From contig JAGZEG010000003.1 of NCBI GenBank assembly GCA_018368455.1, forward strand, positions 165,200 to 229,199: DNA of 64,000 bases, written 5' to 3'. Shown piece after piece: positions 16,633 through 24,508 of the stretch (the first letter of the stretch is position 1; each line of letters opens with the position of its first letter). Source of the DNA: Coriobacteriia bacterium. GTDB lineage: Bacteria; Actinomycetota; Coriobacteriia; Coriobacteriales; UMGS124. A program made the translations under genes and the position numbers. A model generated the notes under the pieces. The model searched no databases. It was not told the DNA's origin and saw nothing but the letters and a program-made list of their open reading frames with translations.

Positions 16633-17682
16633 CTAGTACAGCATCCCCATGGCGGCGCGCACCTCGGCAAGCGTCTGCTCGGCGATCTCGTTGGCCTTGC
16701 GGTTGCCCTCGGCGAGGACGTCCTTGACGTAGGACAGGTCGTTCTCGTAGGCGTGGCGACGCTCGCGAATGGGGGCGAAGTAGTCGTTGACCGCCTCCGT
16801 GACGTACTTCTTGAGTGCGCCGGCACCTGCGTCGCCGATCTCGTCGGCGATGTCCTGCGGGTCACGGCCGGTGCAGATGGCGGCCGTCGAGATGAGAGCG
16901 GACACGCCCGGGCGGTTCTCGGGATCGAACGTGATCGTGCGCTCGGAGTCCGTCGGCGACTTCTTGATGCGCTTTGCCGTCTCGTCGGCTGTCATGGAGA
17001 TGGAGATGGCGTTGCCGTACGACTTGCTCATCTTGCGGCCGTCGAGGCCCGGTAGCAACGTCGCGCTGGACAGGAGTGCGTTGACCTCGGGGAACACCTT
17101 GCCGAAGCGCTCGTTGAAGCGGCGGGCGATCGTGCGCGTCAGCTCGATGTGCGGGAGCTGGTCGGCGCCGACGGGGACGACGTTGCCCTTGCAGAACAGG
17201 ATGTCGCACGCCTGGTGCACAGGATAGGTGAGGAGCAGGCCGGTCAGCGCGTGGCCGGACGCCTCCATCTCTGCCTTGACCGTGGGGTTACGCTGCAGCT
17301 CTGCCTCGGTGACGAGCGAGAGGAACGGGAGCATGAGCTGGTTGCACGCGGGGATGGCCGAGTGCGTGTAGATCATCGTCTTCGCGGGATCTAGACCACA
17401 GGCCAGGTAGTCCATGACCATGTTGTACACGTTGTCGGAGATGTGCTCCGTCGTGTCACGGTCGGTGATGACCTGGTAGTCGGCGATGAGGACGTTCGTG
17501 CGCACGCCCTGGTTCTGCAAGGCAACGCGGTTCTTGAGCGTGCCGAAGTAGTGGCCAAGATGCAGGCGGCCCGTCGGACGGTCGCCGGTGAGCATGACGT
17601 ACTTCTCAGGATGAACCGTCAGATCAGCCGCGACCTCGTTGCTGCGGCGCACGGCCTCGTCGAAGCTGCCTACGTTGGGCAT
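16633..17682 (-). CDS. trpS: Tryptophanyl-tRNA synthetase
   Basis: Charges tRNA-Trp with tryptophan; cytoplasmic class I synthetase. The HIGH-type motif is GRLHLGHY near residue 40 and the KMSKS loop is GRKMSKSYGNAI near 223. Its 349 residues are in the normal bacterial range. The start at 17682 is preferred: AAGGAG is 8 bases upstream, while the GTG three codons earlier overlaps that ribosome site. It is a single-gene unit with its own terminator. I see no T-box-like leader in the 80 bases upstream. Confidence 0.97.
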   Translation of the reverse strand: MPNVGSFDEAVRRSNEVAADLTVHPEKYVMLTGDRPTGRLHLGHYFGTLKNRVALQNQGVRTNVLIADYQVITDRDTTEHISDNVYNMVMDYLACGLDPAKTMIYTHSAIPACNQLMLPFLSLVTEAELQRNPTVKAEMEASGHALTGLLLTYPVHQACDILFCKGNVVPVGADQLPHIELTRTIARRFNERFGKVFPEVNALLSSATLLPGLDGRKMSKSYGNAISISMTADETAKRIKKSPTDSERTITFDPENRPGVSALISTAAICTGRDPQDIADEIGDAGAGALKKYVTEAVNDYFAPIRERRHAYENDLSYVKDVLAEGNRKANEIAEQTLAEVRAAMGMLY

Positions 17683-17763
17683 GGGAGCCACTCCTTCGCT
17701 TTGATGTTGCGCAAACGATCGCCATGGTAGAGCATCGCGCGTCGTTACGCCACCGCTCTGGCG

Positions 17764-19242
17764 CTATCGCTCGATCTTGTCCAGCATCTCCTGACGGGTG
17801 TGGACGTTGAGTTTGCGATAGATGTGCGCGAGGTGCGTGTTCACCGTGCCGGCGGCGATGCCCATGATCTCCTGAACGCGTTGAGCCGAGCGGCCCTTAG
17901 CGATGAGCACCATGACCTCGGTCTCCTTCTTCGTGAGGCCGTACTCGCGTGCGACGTCTTCGCAGCGCTCCATGAAGCGTCGTGGCGCGCCCGCGTGGTC
18001 GTCCTCGCTTACGACCTCGGCGATGCTGCGGTCGTGCACGATGAGGAAAAAGGCGAGCATCGTGAGGCAGGCACAGACGAGTGCGATGAGGCTCTCGAGG
18101 TGGTAGGACGAGCCAAAGCGTGGAGCGAGCGCGTTGCCCGTTACGTCGCCGGCCACCCATCCCAGGTAGGCAATGCCCAGGCCAAAGCCGAAGGCGCGTG
18201 CGGCGCTCGGCCGGTATGCGTTGACGTATTGGGCGAGCAGCGTCCACTCGATGAGCAGCAGAAGGATGTGGCTCGCGTTCGTCAGCACGTCGGCGACGAG
18301 GCCGAGCTCCTCGACGATGGGCGCAAGCAGGAACATGAACGCGAGCATGAGCATGCCGGCTCGCCCCGCGCTTGTGATGCCGACGAGCCCCCGTCCGTGG
18401 AAGGCCGCAAGCAAAAGCAGCAAGCAAGCGATGACGGTCGCCATGAGGAACACCCAGCGGTGCAGCACGGGGTTTGCGTGCGGATTAGCTTGCAGGAAGA
18501 AGCCGCGCGCGACGCCCTCTGCGAAACCTAGCACGCAGAAGCACACGATGGCACGCGGCAGGTCTTGCGGGGCCATGCCCTTCAGGGCGAGTCTCTCATC
18601 CTGAGCAGACGCGGAAGCGTCGCCCTCGACGGGCAGAATGAGGAGCGATGCTCCGACGAGCGGCAGGATGAGGGAGATGATGTGCGTGGGGCCGCTGGGA
18701 AGGTGCAGGGCAAGCGTGTAGAGCGCCGCGGCGATGACGAATGCGATCGCAAGGCACACGGGGATTGATCGGCGGGGGAGACGCGAGACCTTGGTTGCAG
18801 CCTGCGCGAACAGCGCGCCGAGACCGGCCCCCGATGCGAGCGCAGCCACGTGATATACGCCCCTGCCGAGCTGGCCCTGCTCACCGGCGATGATGACGAC
18901 CGTTCCAGCGCACATGACCAGCGCGGACACGCTGGCGAGCGCGACGGCGGGGGAGAGACGCGCTCCCTGCGTTCCCGCAACGCAACGCTCGATGCGCGAG
19001 GCGAGGGCAGTGCCGGGACGCGAGAGAATCGCGAGGACGAGCAGCGCGACGACGAGGCCCATGTACGAAACAGAGTGAGCCTTGTCGAGCAGGTTTGCGT
19101 CACCGTGCTCCGGCGTGAGCACGGCCCAGCTCAGAAACACGATATACGTCCACGATATCAGGGCACCGAGTCCGATAGACGTCAGCGCCATGGCCAGGCG
19201 CGATATGTCACGCGTTTCCCGATCGTGGGCCGTCTCTGTCAC
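17764..19242 (-). CDS. Membrane-bound LuxR-family transcriptional regulator
   Basis: About 492 residues. The first 400 are mainly hydrophobic, roughly a dozen helices in a transporter-like array. The last 65 form a LuxR helix-turn-helix (GLTKKETEVMVLIAKGRSAQ, then AGTVNTHLAHIYRKL). Expected to sit in the membrane and bind DNA from the cytoplasmic side. GTG 19242 is chosen because GAGAGGAG lies just upstream; longer versions reach 19272 without a better site. The neighbouring gene at 19296 is a paralogue of its C-terminal half, and beyond that lies the divergent molybdopterin enzyme operon, a plausible target. The ligand is not known. Confidence 0.82.
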   Translation of the reverse strand: MTETAHDRETRDISRLAMALTSIGLGALISWTYIVFLSWAVLTPEHGDANLLDKAHSVSYMGLVVALLVLAILSRPGTALASRIERCVAGTQGARLSPAVALASVSALVMCAGTVVIIAGEQGQLGRGVYHVAALASGAGLGALFAQAATKVSRLPRRSIPVCLAIAFVIAAALYTLALHLPSGPTHIISLILPLVGASLLILPVEGDASASAQDERLALKGMAPQDLPRAIVCFCVLGFAEGVARGFFLQANPHANPVLHRWVFLMATVIACLLLLLAAFHGRGLVGITSAGRAGMLMLAFMFLLAPIVEELGLVADVLTNASHILLLLIEWTLLAQYVNAYRPSAARAFGFGLGIAYLGWVAGDVTGNALAPRFGSSYHLESLIALVCACLTMLAFFLIVHDRSIAEVVSEDDHAGAPRRFMERCEDVAREYGLTKKETEVMVLIAKGRSAQRVQEIMGIAAGTVNTHLAHIYRKLNVHTRQEMLDKIER

Positions 19243-19295
19243 GATGCTCCTCTCAGGCTGCCGATACCCCACACACTGCTTGTATTACGGCCATT

Positions 19296-20102
19296 CTAGT
19301 ACATCGGGGTACCGTGGTCTTCGTCTAACAGGTCGAGGAGCTCCTGGCGTGCATGGATGCCGAGCTTCTTATATATGCGTACGAGATACGTGTTCACGGT
19401 GCCGGCTGACAGCCCAAGCATCTCCTGGATCTTCTGGGCGGAGCGGCCCTTAGCGATGAGCACCATGACCTCGGTCTCGCGTGGCGTGAGGCCGTGCGCG
19501 TCGGCGAGCTGCTCGCAGCGCAGCATGAAGCGCCGCGGCGAGGACGGGCGCTCGTCGTCGGCGTCGAGCAGGGCCACGATCGTGCGGTCGTCCACGACAA
19601 ACATCAGCGAGGCGTGCACGATACAGGCGCAGCCGAGCGCGAGCAGGCAAGATGAGCGCCACCCGATGTCGACGAACGACGTCAGGAGGCTCCCGACGAA
19701 CGTTCCGGCGAGACACCCGGCGAACGCCAGGCCCAGGCCGAGCCCAAACCCAACGGTGACGGGAAGACGGTATGCGATGACGGTCTGGGCCAGCAGCGTC
19801 CACAGCAGCAGGTAGAACAGGGCATAGCACACCATGGTGGCAAGGTCGGCCAGCAGACCCATTCCCTTGACGATCGGTGCGAGCAGAATGAGGAACGCCA
19901 TGGCGAACGCAACGACGTGGCTCACGGTCGTGATCGCGCGGGGCCCCCGCCGCCCTACCGTCGAGGCGAGCAGGTCCATGCAAGTAGGCACCCGAACCCG
20001 GCGATCGTGGCAAACGTCTGTCGCGCTCCGGGCGCAACGTCGGACGATTCGGCAGAATTTTGGCCTCTCGGCTCGTTTTTTCCGGTCATGCATCCTCCCC
20101 AT
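19296..20102 (-). CDS. N-terminally truncated LuxR-family membrane regulator (possible pseudogene)
   Basis: The translated frame (268 residues) aligns with only the second half of the regulator at 17764-19242: shared FLILLAPIV, WTLLAQ, GLTPRETEVMVLIAKGRSAQ and AGTVNTYLVRIYKKL segments. The HTH is intact and about five helices remain, but roughly the first 230 residues of the paralogue have no counterpart. Residues 1-40 are basic and unlike the paralogue, so translation may really begin at an internal Met (about residue 42), where no ribosome site is seen. Either a decaying tandem duplicate or a shortened regulator kept for its DNA-binding half. It lies divergent from the molybdopterin enzyme operon. 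Confidence 0.65.
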   Translation of the reverse strand: MGRMHDRKKRAERPKFCRIVRRCARSATDVCHDRRVRVPTCMDLLASTVGRRGPRAITTVSHVVAFAMAFLILLAPIVKGMGLLADLATMVCYALFYLLLWTLLAQTVIAYRLPVTVGFGLGLGLAFAGCLAGTFVGSLLTSFVDIGWRSSCLLALGCACIVHASLMFVVDDRTIVALLDADDERPSSPRRFMLRCEQLADAHGLTPRETEVMVLIAKGRSAQKIQEMLGLSAGTVNTYLVRIYKKLGIHARQELLDLLDEDHGTPMY

Positions 20103-20402
20103 GTCGCCGAACAGTGTGCCTCAGCAAAGAAATCGGGGCAACGCCTCAGGAGAGACATTTTTGCCCACGGGAAGTCTCATCTCATTGAATGCCCAGTTCA
20201 GACGTGCCATGCAACGCTGTCATATGAAATGTCCGATGCCCTCATAGACAACGTTCGACAGCATTCCCGCACAAGGTTGCCGATGAATCTGTTTATGTAG
20301 ACGTCATGGAGTTCGAGCCGGTATCTCATGCGGCACCAGACGTGCCCAGGCAAGCGTGCCGAGCTTCGAACCCGCAGGGAGAAGGAGAGAGGGAGGAGAG
20401 AC
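20103..20402. promoter_or_regulatory. Divergent intergenic region upstream of the molybdopterin enzyme operon
   Basis: About 300 bases with no supported gene and lower GC than the flanks. It should carry the operon promoter and any binding site for the adjacent LuxR-type proteins. A strong GGAGGAG ends 5 bases before ATG 20403. I could not identify a convincing -35/-10 pair. Confidence 0.4.
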
Positions 20403-22853
20403 ATGGAACGCAAGCCCACGATGGTCAGTAGGCGCAGCTTCCTTAAGGCCGGCGCCACGCTCGGTGCCGTTGCCGCCGCCGGGGGAATGCTCGGCTCGCA
20501 GGGGCTCGTCGCACTGGCTGACGATAAGGCGTCCGGCGCGAAGGACGGCGGCGAGGTCGAAGAGATCCGTCACATGTTCTGCCAGATGTGCGGTCCTGCC
20601 CGTACGCACTGCTCCACGCTGTGCCACATCAAGGACGGCCGCTGGACGAGCGTCGAGGGCAACCCCGAGGCCGGGAACAACTACGGTGTCGGCAGCCGCA
20701 CGCTGTGCGGCAAGGGCAACGCCGCCATGGGCGTGCTCTACTCGCCCACGCGCCTCGAGTACCCGATGCGTCGCGTCGGCGAGAAGGGCGAGGGCAAGTT
20801 CGAGCGCATCACGTGGGACGAGGCGCTCGACGAGATCGCGGCCAAGCTGCTCGAGCAGAAGGAGCAGTACGGCGCCAAGTCGTACGGCGTCCTGTCGCCG
20901 CAGTTCTACGCCGTTCTCGGCACGCTTGGCCGCCGCTTCCTGAACGTCCACGGCAGCCCGAACTACATGCACTCCGCCATCTGCAACTCGCAGCGCATGT
21001 TCTCGAACCTCGTCACGCTCGGCGGCAAGCAGCACGCTGCGTGCAACAAGACGATGCCCGGCCAGCTCAACAAGACGAAGCTCCTCGTGAACTGGGGCTA
21101 CAACTCCGAGAACTCCGGTATCAACCAGGGCGACCCCAACAAGCGCCTCAACGCCATCGAGAACGGCCTGCAGGTCATCGACATCCGCCCGATGCGCGAC
21201 GGCCTTGCCACGCACGCCGACATCTGGGTGCCCGTGCGCCCCGGTACCGACTGCGCCCTCGCCATGGCGTGCCTGAACTACATCATCACGAACGACCTGT
21301 ACGACCACGACTTCGTCGACAACTGGTGCGACGGCTTTGACGAGCTCGCCGAGCACCTCGCCGAGAACACGCCTGAGTGGGCAAGCGCCATCACGGGCGT
21401 CCCGACGGAGCAGATCGAGCAGATCGCTGAGATGATGGGCACGATCAAGCCCATGGGCATCAACTGCGGCAACGGCATCGGTGACCAGCAGAACGACGGT
21501 CACTGGGCCCAGGCCTGCATCGACCTCATCGAGGCTATCACCGGCAACATCGACGTTCCCGGTGGCTCGGGTGCCGCTATGATCATGCCCCCGTCGCTCA
21601 TCCCGACCGGTGGCATCGACATCCTGTCCGACCGCCTGCCCGCCTCCGATGAGGACGAGGCAAACGGCTGGATGGCCGGCGTCGCTGACCTCGTGGCCCC
21701 CGAGACCCCGCGCTGGTTCCAGAACATGGTGACGCAGGAGTCCGGCCCCACGACGGCCTACAACAAGGGCATCCAGAGCATCCTTACCGAGGATCCCTAT
21801 CCGCTGCGCTGCATCTTCGGCCAGTCGTCCAACCCGCTGACGGCCACGCGCCAGCCGAAGACCGTCATCGAGGCCCTCAAGAAGCTCGACTTCTACGTTG
21901 TCATGGACACGGAGTGGAACAGCTCGTGCGACTACGCTGACATCGTTCTGCCTGCATGCACGAACTACGAGACGGATCAGCAGTTCGCCACGAAGAACTC
22001 CGTTGCCGGTACGTGGATCGGCATCAACCAGAAGATCGCCGAGCCGCTGGCCGAGAGCCGCTCCGACTGGGACTACTACTGCCAGCTGGCCGATCGCATG
22101 GGCTACGGCGACGACTTCTGGCACGGCGACTTCGACGAGTGTCTGCGCGAGCAGCTTGAGCCGTCCGGCATCGACCTGGACGAGCTGCGCGAGAAGGGCC
22201 AGATGTTTGTCGAGCGCACGGACGGCGCCCAGCCGACCGAGCCCGAGTACAAGCGCTACGCCGAGCTGTTCGCCGAGCTGCCCAACGGCAAGGTCCAGTG
22301 CTACAACAACTGGATCGGCAACATGCCGAGCGCTGACGGCCTGTCGACGATCTCTCCGCTGCCCGTGTACAACGGCCCGGCCGAGTCGCTGACGGAGACG
22401 CCGGAGCTCGCCGAGGAGTACCCGCTGATCTTCTCGGACGTCCACGCGTATCGCCTGTGCAACCACAGCTGCTATGTCAACGTGCCCTATCTGCGCGAGC
22501 TGCAGCCCGAGCCCTGGGTCAAGATCAACCCCGCCACCGCCCAGAAGTATGGCATCGAGGACGGCGACTGGATGAAGATCGAGTCCCCGCACGGCTGGGT
22601 CAAGATGGTTGCTCGCTACTTTGAGGCCATCGCCCCCGACGTGCTCATGAGCCGCCGCGGTTGGTGGCAGGACTGCCCCGAGCTCGGCCTGCCCGGCTAT
22701 GGCTGCGAAGACGGAGGCTCCGAGGTCAACGTCCTCTACGACGACAACATGGCCAACTTTGACCCGTTTAACTCCGCCATGTCCAAGCAGACTCTCGTGA
22801 AGATCAGCAAGCTTGATCCTGCCGAGATCCCTGCGGGCACCGGCGAGCTCTAG
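20403..22853 (+). CDS. Tat-exported molybdopterin oxidoreductase, DMSO reductase superfamily catalytic subunit
   Basis: Predicted 816-residue exported Mo/W-bis-MGD enzyme. The Tat signal is SRRSFLKAG at 9-17, followed by an Ala/Gly hydrophobic core. A cluster-binding cysteine set lies at 60, 63, 70, 74 and 102 (C-x2-C-x6-C-x3-C-x27-C). This is more cysteines than the usual four for one [4Fe-4S] cluster. In the segment NYMHSAICNSQRM, Cys194 is placed as the probable Mo ligand, as in thiosulfate/polysulfide-reductase-like enzymes rather than Ser-ligated DMSO reductases. The molydopterin-dinucleotide-binding domain fills the last 150 residues. It is followed after 10 bases by its Fe-S partner and then a TorD-type chaperone. 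Related Coriobacteriia enzymes include catechol dehydroxylases, but the substrate here cannot be assigned. Confidence 0.87.
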   Translation: MERKPTMVSRRSFLKAGATLGAVAAAGGMLGSQGLVALADDKASGAKDGGEVEEIRHMFCQMCGPARTHCSTLCHIKDGRWTSVEGNPEAGNNYGVGSRTLCGKGNAAMGVLYSPTRLEYPMRRVGEKGEGKFERITWDEALDEIAAKLLEQKEQYGAKSYGVLSPQFYAVLGTLGRRFLNVHGSPNYMHSAICNSQRMFSNLVTLGGKQHAACNKTMPGQLNKTKLLVNWGYNSENSGINQGDPNKRLNAIENGLQVIDIRPMRDGLATHADIWVPVRPGTDCALAMACLNYIITNDLYDHDFVDNWCDGFDELAEHLAENTPEWASAITGVPTEQIEQIAEMMGTIKPMGINCGNGIGDQQNDGHWAQACIDLIEAITGNIDVPGGSGAAMIMPPSLIPTGGIDILSDRLPASDEDEANGWMAGVADLVAPETPRWFQNMVTQESGPTTAYNKGIQSILTEDPYPLRCIFGQSSNPLTATRQPKTVIEALKKLDFYVVMDTEWNSSCDYADIVLPACTNYETDQQFATKNSVAGTWIGINQKIAEPLAESRSDWDYYCQLADRMGYGDDFWHGDFDECLREQLEPSGIDLDELREKGQMFVERTDGAQPTEPEYKRYAELFAELPNGKVQCYNNWIGNMPSADGLSTISPLPVYNGPAESLTETPELAEEYPLIFSDVHAYRLCNHSCYVNVPYLRELQPEPWVKINPATAQKYGIEDGDWMKIESPHGWVKMVARYFEAIAPDVLMSRRGWWQDCPELGLPGYGCEDGGSEVNVLYDDNMANFDPFNSAMSKQTLVKISKLDPAEIPAGTGEL

Positions 22854-22863
22854 GAGGGCGACA

Positions 22864-23394
22864 ATGAGTAACCAGTACGGCTTCTTTGTTGACACGAGCC
22901 GCTGCATCAAGTGCTGGGCCTGCGTCATTGCATGCAAGCAGTGGAACGGCATCAAGGCGGGCGGCGTGAGCCGTCGCAAGGTCGACGAGACGATCGAGGG
23001 CACGTTCCCTGACGTGAACCGTATCTTTACGTCACACGCGTGCAACCACTGCGAGAACCCCGCCTGCGTCGAGTCCTGCCCGGCGGGCGCCATCACGAAG
23101 CGCGAGGAGGACGGCATCGTCGTCTTCGACCGCGAGAAGTGCATCGGTTGCCAGACGTGCGCCAGCGTGTGCCCGTGGGGCGTCCCCGAGTACGACGTCG
23201 AGGACGGCAAGATGAACAAGTGCGACGGCTGCACAACGTGTGGCCGCACCGAGGAGGGCCTGACGCACTGCGCCGCCACGTGCCCGACGCAGGCGCTGCA
23301 CTTCGGTCCGCTCGACGAGATGGAGGCGCTGGCCGCCGAGAAGGGCGGAGCGCGCATGGAGGGCGAGACGGGTCCCTGCGTGTTTATCGCCTAG
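22864..23394 (+). CDS. Four-cluster ferredoxin-type electron-transfer subunit (DmsB/NrfC-like)
   Basis: A 176-residue protein with four CX2CX2CX3C-type cysteine groups (CIKCWACVIAC, CNHC with PACVESC, CIGCQTCASVC, CDGC with HCAATC), enough for four [4Fe-4S] clusters. It should pass electrons to the catalytic subunit just upstream. It has no signal peptide, so it would be exported as a complex with the Tat-signal-bearing partner, as in DmsAB. An AGGAGGG lies 5 bases before the ATG. No NrfD/DmsC-type quinol-oxidising membrane gene follows, so its electron donor is not encoded here. Confidence 0.9.
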   Translation: MSNQYGFFVDTSRCIKCWACVIACKQWNGIKAGGVSRRKVDETIEGTFPDVNRIFTSHACNHCENPACVESCPAGAITKREEDGIVVFDREKCIGCQTCASVCPWGVPEYDVEDGKMNKCDGCTTCGRTEEGLTHCAATCPTQALHFGPLDEMEALAAEKGGARMEGETGPCVFIA

Positions 23395-23459
23395 AAAGGC
23401 GGGTGCGGGCGTGCCCCTCGGGGCGCTACAATGAGCCCGCCTGATTGATCGTGCGACAG

Positions 23460-23494
23460 GGGAGGCCGGGCACGCGCTCGGCCTCCCTTCTTAC
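23460..23494 (+). terminator. Hairpin between Fe-S subunit and TorD-type chaperone
   Basis: GGGAGGCCG (23460-23468) pairs with CGGCCTCCC (23479-23487), followed by TTCTT, 16 bases before the chaperone start codon. It may act as a partial terminator that lowers chaperone expression relative to the enzyme. Confidence 0.5.
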
Positions 23495-23509
23495 GAGGGG
23501 AGACGACCT

Positions 23510-24223
23510 GTGGATACCGAGCTTCGGCAACTTGCCGACGAGGCGCGCGAGCGCTCGATGACCTACTCGTTTCTGGCGCGTGCACTGGCCGACGAGGAGA
23601 TCCCACTGAGCTTTCTGGACTCGCTGAGCTCCATGGAGCTCGAGACGGGCACGGAGCTCGATGCATTTGCCTGCGGCCTGGCAGAGCTGGACGCCGACGG
23701 CCGCGAGCGGCAGCGCAAGGAGCTTGCTGCGGACCACGCCTCGTCGCTGCTCGGCATGTCGGTCGACCCCGTGTCGCCGTATGAGTCCGTGCACACGAGC
23801 GAGAAGCGCCTCATGATGCAGGAGGCGCGCGACAAGGTCGTGGCCGACTATCGCCAGCAGGGCTTTGGCGCGTCTCAGGACTTGCGCGTTCCCGAGGACC
23901 ACATCAGCCTCGAGCTCTCGTTTATGGCGGCGCTTTGTGAGCGTTTTGCCGCAACGATCGAGGCTCATGCTAACGATGATGATCAAGTTCAGGGTGATGT
24001 TGAGGGTCAAGGCGCGGTCGAGGGTGCGCCTCTTCCTGCCGAGGCCCAAGAGCTAATGCAGGCACAAGCCACGTTCGTGTCCGACCACCTCGTGCCCTGG
24101 GTTCCAGGCTTCTGCGACGAGCTCGAGGATCACGCCGCGACGCCGTTTTATCGCGGCGTCGCGCAGATGCTGCGTCTCTTCGTTGAGGATGAGGCCGCCT
24201 CGCTCTCGCCACAGGAGGGGTAG
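23510..24223 (+). CDS. TorD/DmsD-family redox enzyme maturation chaperone
   Basis: Predicted cytoplasmic all-helical chaperone of 237 residues. It would bind the Tat signal and apo-form of the molybdoenzyme and hold it until cofactor insertion. The family motif region is VDPVSPYESVHTSEKRLMMQ (about residues 85-104), and the later D-H-x-x-P-W signature appears as SDHLVPWVPGF near 195. An acidic/Gly linker at about 155-170 looks disordered. The start is GTG 23510 with GAGGGGAG upstream. It serves the enzyme encoded just before it, with a hairpin in between. Confidence 0.85.
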   Translation: MDTELRQLADEARERSMTYSFLARALADEEIPLSFLDSLSSMELETGTELDAFACGLAELDADGRERQRKELAADHASSLLGMSVDPVSPYESVHTSEKRLMMQEARDKVVADYRQQGFGASQDLRVPEDHISLELSFMAALCERFAATIEAHANDDDQVQGDVEGQGAVEGAPLPAEAQELMQAQATFVSDHLVPWVPGFCDELEDHAATPFYRGVAQMLRLFVEDEAASLSPQEG

Positions 24224-24283
24224 CTTGTTTCCAGGTGGCCAGGCTCCAGTGTGAGGCCTGCCAAAAAGCAAGTAAAAGTACCG

Positions 24284-24323
24284 CGGCGCCCGCCTTTGAG
24301 ATGAAGGCGGGCGCCGTTTTTTT
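24284..24323 (+). terminator. Intrinsic terminator of the molybdopterin enzyme operon
   Basis: A 13-bp GC-rich stem, 24284-24296 with 24304-24316, is followed by seven T residues. Confidence 0.93.
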
Positions 24324-24508
24324 CTGAAAGGATGTTTGGCATTTCGTGCGTTCTATGCAACACGACGTCGAACCGGGTTCAGGCTGGGGATACGTGCTTT
24401 GTTGTATGGAGCGCCCGACGTTTTGGGCACAAGCAAGATGATTACTGTCGATAACGCAGGATGCCTTCTGGGCGCAGGGGGTATCGATTCGAGAATGCGG
24501 AGGAGCAT

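Noticed and set aside
20304..23357. Long minus-strand open frame of 1017 codons opposite the molybdopterin enzyme genes
   Set aside because: It is the mirror of GC-rich codon bias on the sense strand; composition is Val/Leu/Arg/Asp-biased with no domain, while the sense frame encodes clear families.
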